Shown in pieces: positions 23,038-24,050 of a stretch of 24,050 nt of DNA. This DNA is from Helicobacteraceae bacterium (GTDB taxonomy: Bacteria; Campylobacterota; Campylobacteria; Campylobacterales; SZUA-545), in the NCBI GenBank assembly GCA_011390075.1, contig JAABTA010000001.1:1-24050 (forward strand). The letters run 5' to 3'. Both the position numbers and the translations under genes were made by a program. Position 1 is the stretch's first letter, and each line of letters opens with the position of its first letter. The notes under the pieces are model-generated. The model had not been told where the DNA came from, ran no database searches, and saw nothing but the letters and a program-made list of their open reading frames with translations.

Positions 23038-23891
23038 TGTGAGTATCCTTTATCTATTGCTTTTGCAAAGTTTACCAAGTTTTCTAGATAGTTGCTGGCT
23101 AGAGGAGAAAAAGTTGTCACCTCCCCCCCTATCTCTTTGGCAATTACTAAGGCAGATTTTTTAGAAAACTCTGGCTGGGTAAAGAGGGTTTTTATATTGT
23201 CATGTTGTAACTCCTTAATAAGAGAAATGAGCTGTTTTGCTTTTGGAGATTTGCCTTCTATTTCAATAGCAACTTGTTCTAAGTGAAACTCTTTTGCAAA
23301 ATAACCCCACGATGGATGAAATACTGCAAAAGCTCTGTTTTTATGCGGCAACAGGATCTCTTGAATCTCTTTTTGTGTTGTCTCTATCTCTTGTAGGTAG
23401 TTTTGGTAGTTTTTTTCATAGGCACTGCTATTGTTTGGATCGGCTGCTATAAGAGCGTGTGCAATGTTTTTTGCGATAATTTTTGCATTTTCTAGGCTTG
23501 TCCAGATATGCGGATCTAGCCCAGTTTCCTCTTTTTTGTTCTCTTCCTCCTCTTCGTGGCGGTGCTTTGCTATTGGCACTTTTGTAATACCTTTGTCTAA
23601 GTAGACAACCCTCATGTTTGGATTAATGTCTTGAAATTTTGCAAGCCACGCACTCTCAAACTCGACTCCAATAGCCAAATACAGCGTTGAGTGTGCCATT
23701 TGTGTCATCTGTTTTGGTTTTGGCTCATATCCGTGAGGCGAGCTTCCAGGAGACACTAAAAGATTAATATCTACAAGATCTTTCCCGATCTTTTCTACCA
23801 TACTCTTTTGAGGCACGATAGAGACAGAAACCATCAGAGGTTTTGCTACCATTACGGCTGTGAATACAAGAAATATTGCTAATGTTTTCAT
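23034..23891 (-). CDS. znuA: Periplasmic zinc-binding protein ZnuA
   Basis: The 285-residue product has a signal peptide (MKTLAIFLVFTAVMVAKP) and the cluster A-I metal-binding fold. Metal ligands are H53 (SPHGYEP), H128 (DPHIW) and H192 (FHPSWGYF). A short His/Glu-rich loop, KHRHEEEEENKKEE (109-122), sits before DPHIW, as in ZnuA proteins. The block TLFTQPEFSKKSA (236-248) is typical for the family. The acidic fourth ligand seen in many relatives (DPL) is SPL here (S262). The start was set at ATG 23891 with AGGAG 6 nt upstream, and that site overlaps the stop of the upstream regulator gene. It captures zinc in the periplasm for ZnuBC. Confidence 0.9.
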   Translation of the reverse strand: MKTLAIFLVFTAVMVAKPLMVSVSIVPQKSMVEKIGKDLVDINLLVSPGSSPHGYEPKPKQMTQMAHSTLYLAIGVEFESAWLAKFQDINPNMRVVYLDKGITKVPIAKHRHEEEEENKKEETGLDPHIWTSLENAKIIAKNIAHALIAADPNNSSAYEKNYQNYLQEIETTQKEIQEILLPHKNRAFAVFHPSWGYFAKEFHLEQVAIEIEGKSPKAKQLISLIKELQHDNIKTLFTQPEFSKKSALVIAKEIGGEVTTFSPLASNYLENLVNFAKAIDKGYSQ

Positions 23892-23899
23892 TGTTGCTC

Positions 23900-24050
23900 C
23901 TATTGGCAGTTTTGGCAAAGACCATTAATATCTATTGAGATGCTCCTAACACTTTTTTGGCTTAGTTCTAAACCTATGTCCAAAGAGGTCTCTTTAAGAC
24001 ACTCAATTGTTTTGCAAGCATCACAAATAAAGTGCGGATGGATAGTGCTG
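23900..24050 (-). CDS. Fur-family metalloregulator, C-terminal end
   Basis: The visible last 50 codons (first complete codon at 24049) encode the C-terminal domain of a Fur-family repressor: STIHPHFICDACKTIECL with a CxxC pair, then ISIDINGLCQNCQ with the second CxxC pair and the stop. These two pairs form the structural zinc site of Fur, Zur and PerR. The gene ends 8 bp before znuA in the same direction, so it probably heads the zinc-uptake operon and acts as its zinc-responsive repressor (Zur-like). This assignment rests on context, because the DNA-binding domain and most sensing residues lie beyond the right edge. Confidence 0.85.
   Translation of the reverse strand, partial: STIHPHFICDACKTIECLKETSLDIGLELSQKSVRSISIDINGLCQNCQ

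Overview
The window reads as a chromosomal segment of a motile, Gram-negative member of the Campylobacterota (former Epsilonproteobacteria). The DNA is AT-rich and densely packed. Supporting signals are a Campylobacter/Helicobacter-type flagellin core, a Maf/DUF115 flagellin-modification gene right behind the flagellin, the serS-pflB gene pair, a short MurB, and promoters recognisable mainly by a TATAAT-like -10 box. The genus cannot be fixed from the sequence alone. No insertion sequence, prophage, CRISPR array, tRNA or rRNA was seen.

Layout. 1-1420: the end of a DUF218 (YdcF/ElyC-like) gene, then two overlapping periplasmic thioredoxin-fold genes closed by a hairpin terminator. 1450-4911: a sigma-54 promoter driving flagellin and, 3 bp later, a Maf glycosyltransferase-like gene. 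4971-8280: a cell-envelope operon encoding an OprD-like porin, a TPR plus beta-barrel protein (Slam-like), and a secreted FecR-domain protein. 8311-10550 (minus strand): an OmpR-type response regulator and a soluble GAF-PAS histidine kinase. 10607-12575: a kexin-like subtilase lipoprotein that lacks a prodomain, followed by a small secreted protein that looks like the missing prodomain encoded as a separate gene. 12587-12654: a compact, unusually GC-rich intergenic segment able to fold. 12724-17896: der, serS and pflB. 17882-19731: a YiiD-type thioesterase (minus), an isochorismatase-family hydrolase and murB. 19736-24050 (minus): a small cysteine-containing secreted protein, a DUF1007-NicO fusion metal transporter, and znuB, znuC, znuA behind a Fur-family regulator cut by the window edge.

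How the parts work together. The flagellar genes cover filament (flagellin), glycosylation (Maf) and motor disk (PflB). The minus-strand block at the right edge is a metal-uptake operon with overlapping genes and its likely regulator at the head. The most intriguing part is 4971-12575: secreted and outer-membrane proteins, a two-component system and a surface or periplasmic protease with a trans-encoded prodomain. A joint role for that block is inference.

Start codons are often not ATG here: GTG for maf, the porin, the subtilase, der and znuB, and TTG for serS and nicO. znuC has no ATG, GTG or TTG before its Walker A motif and probably starts at ATA.
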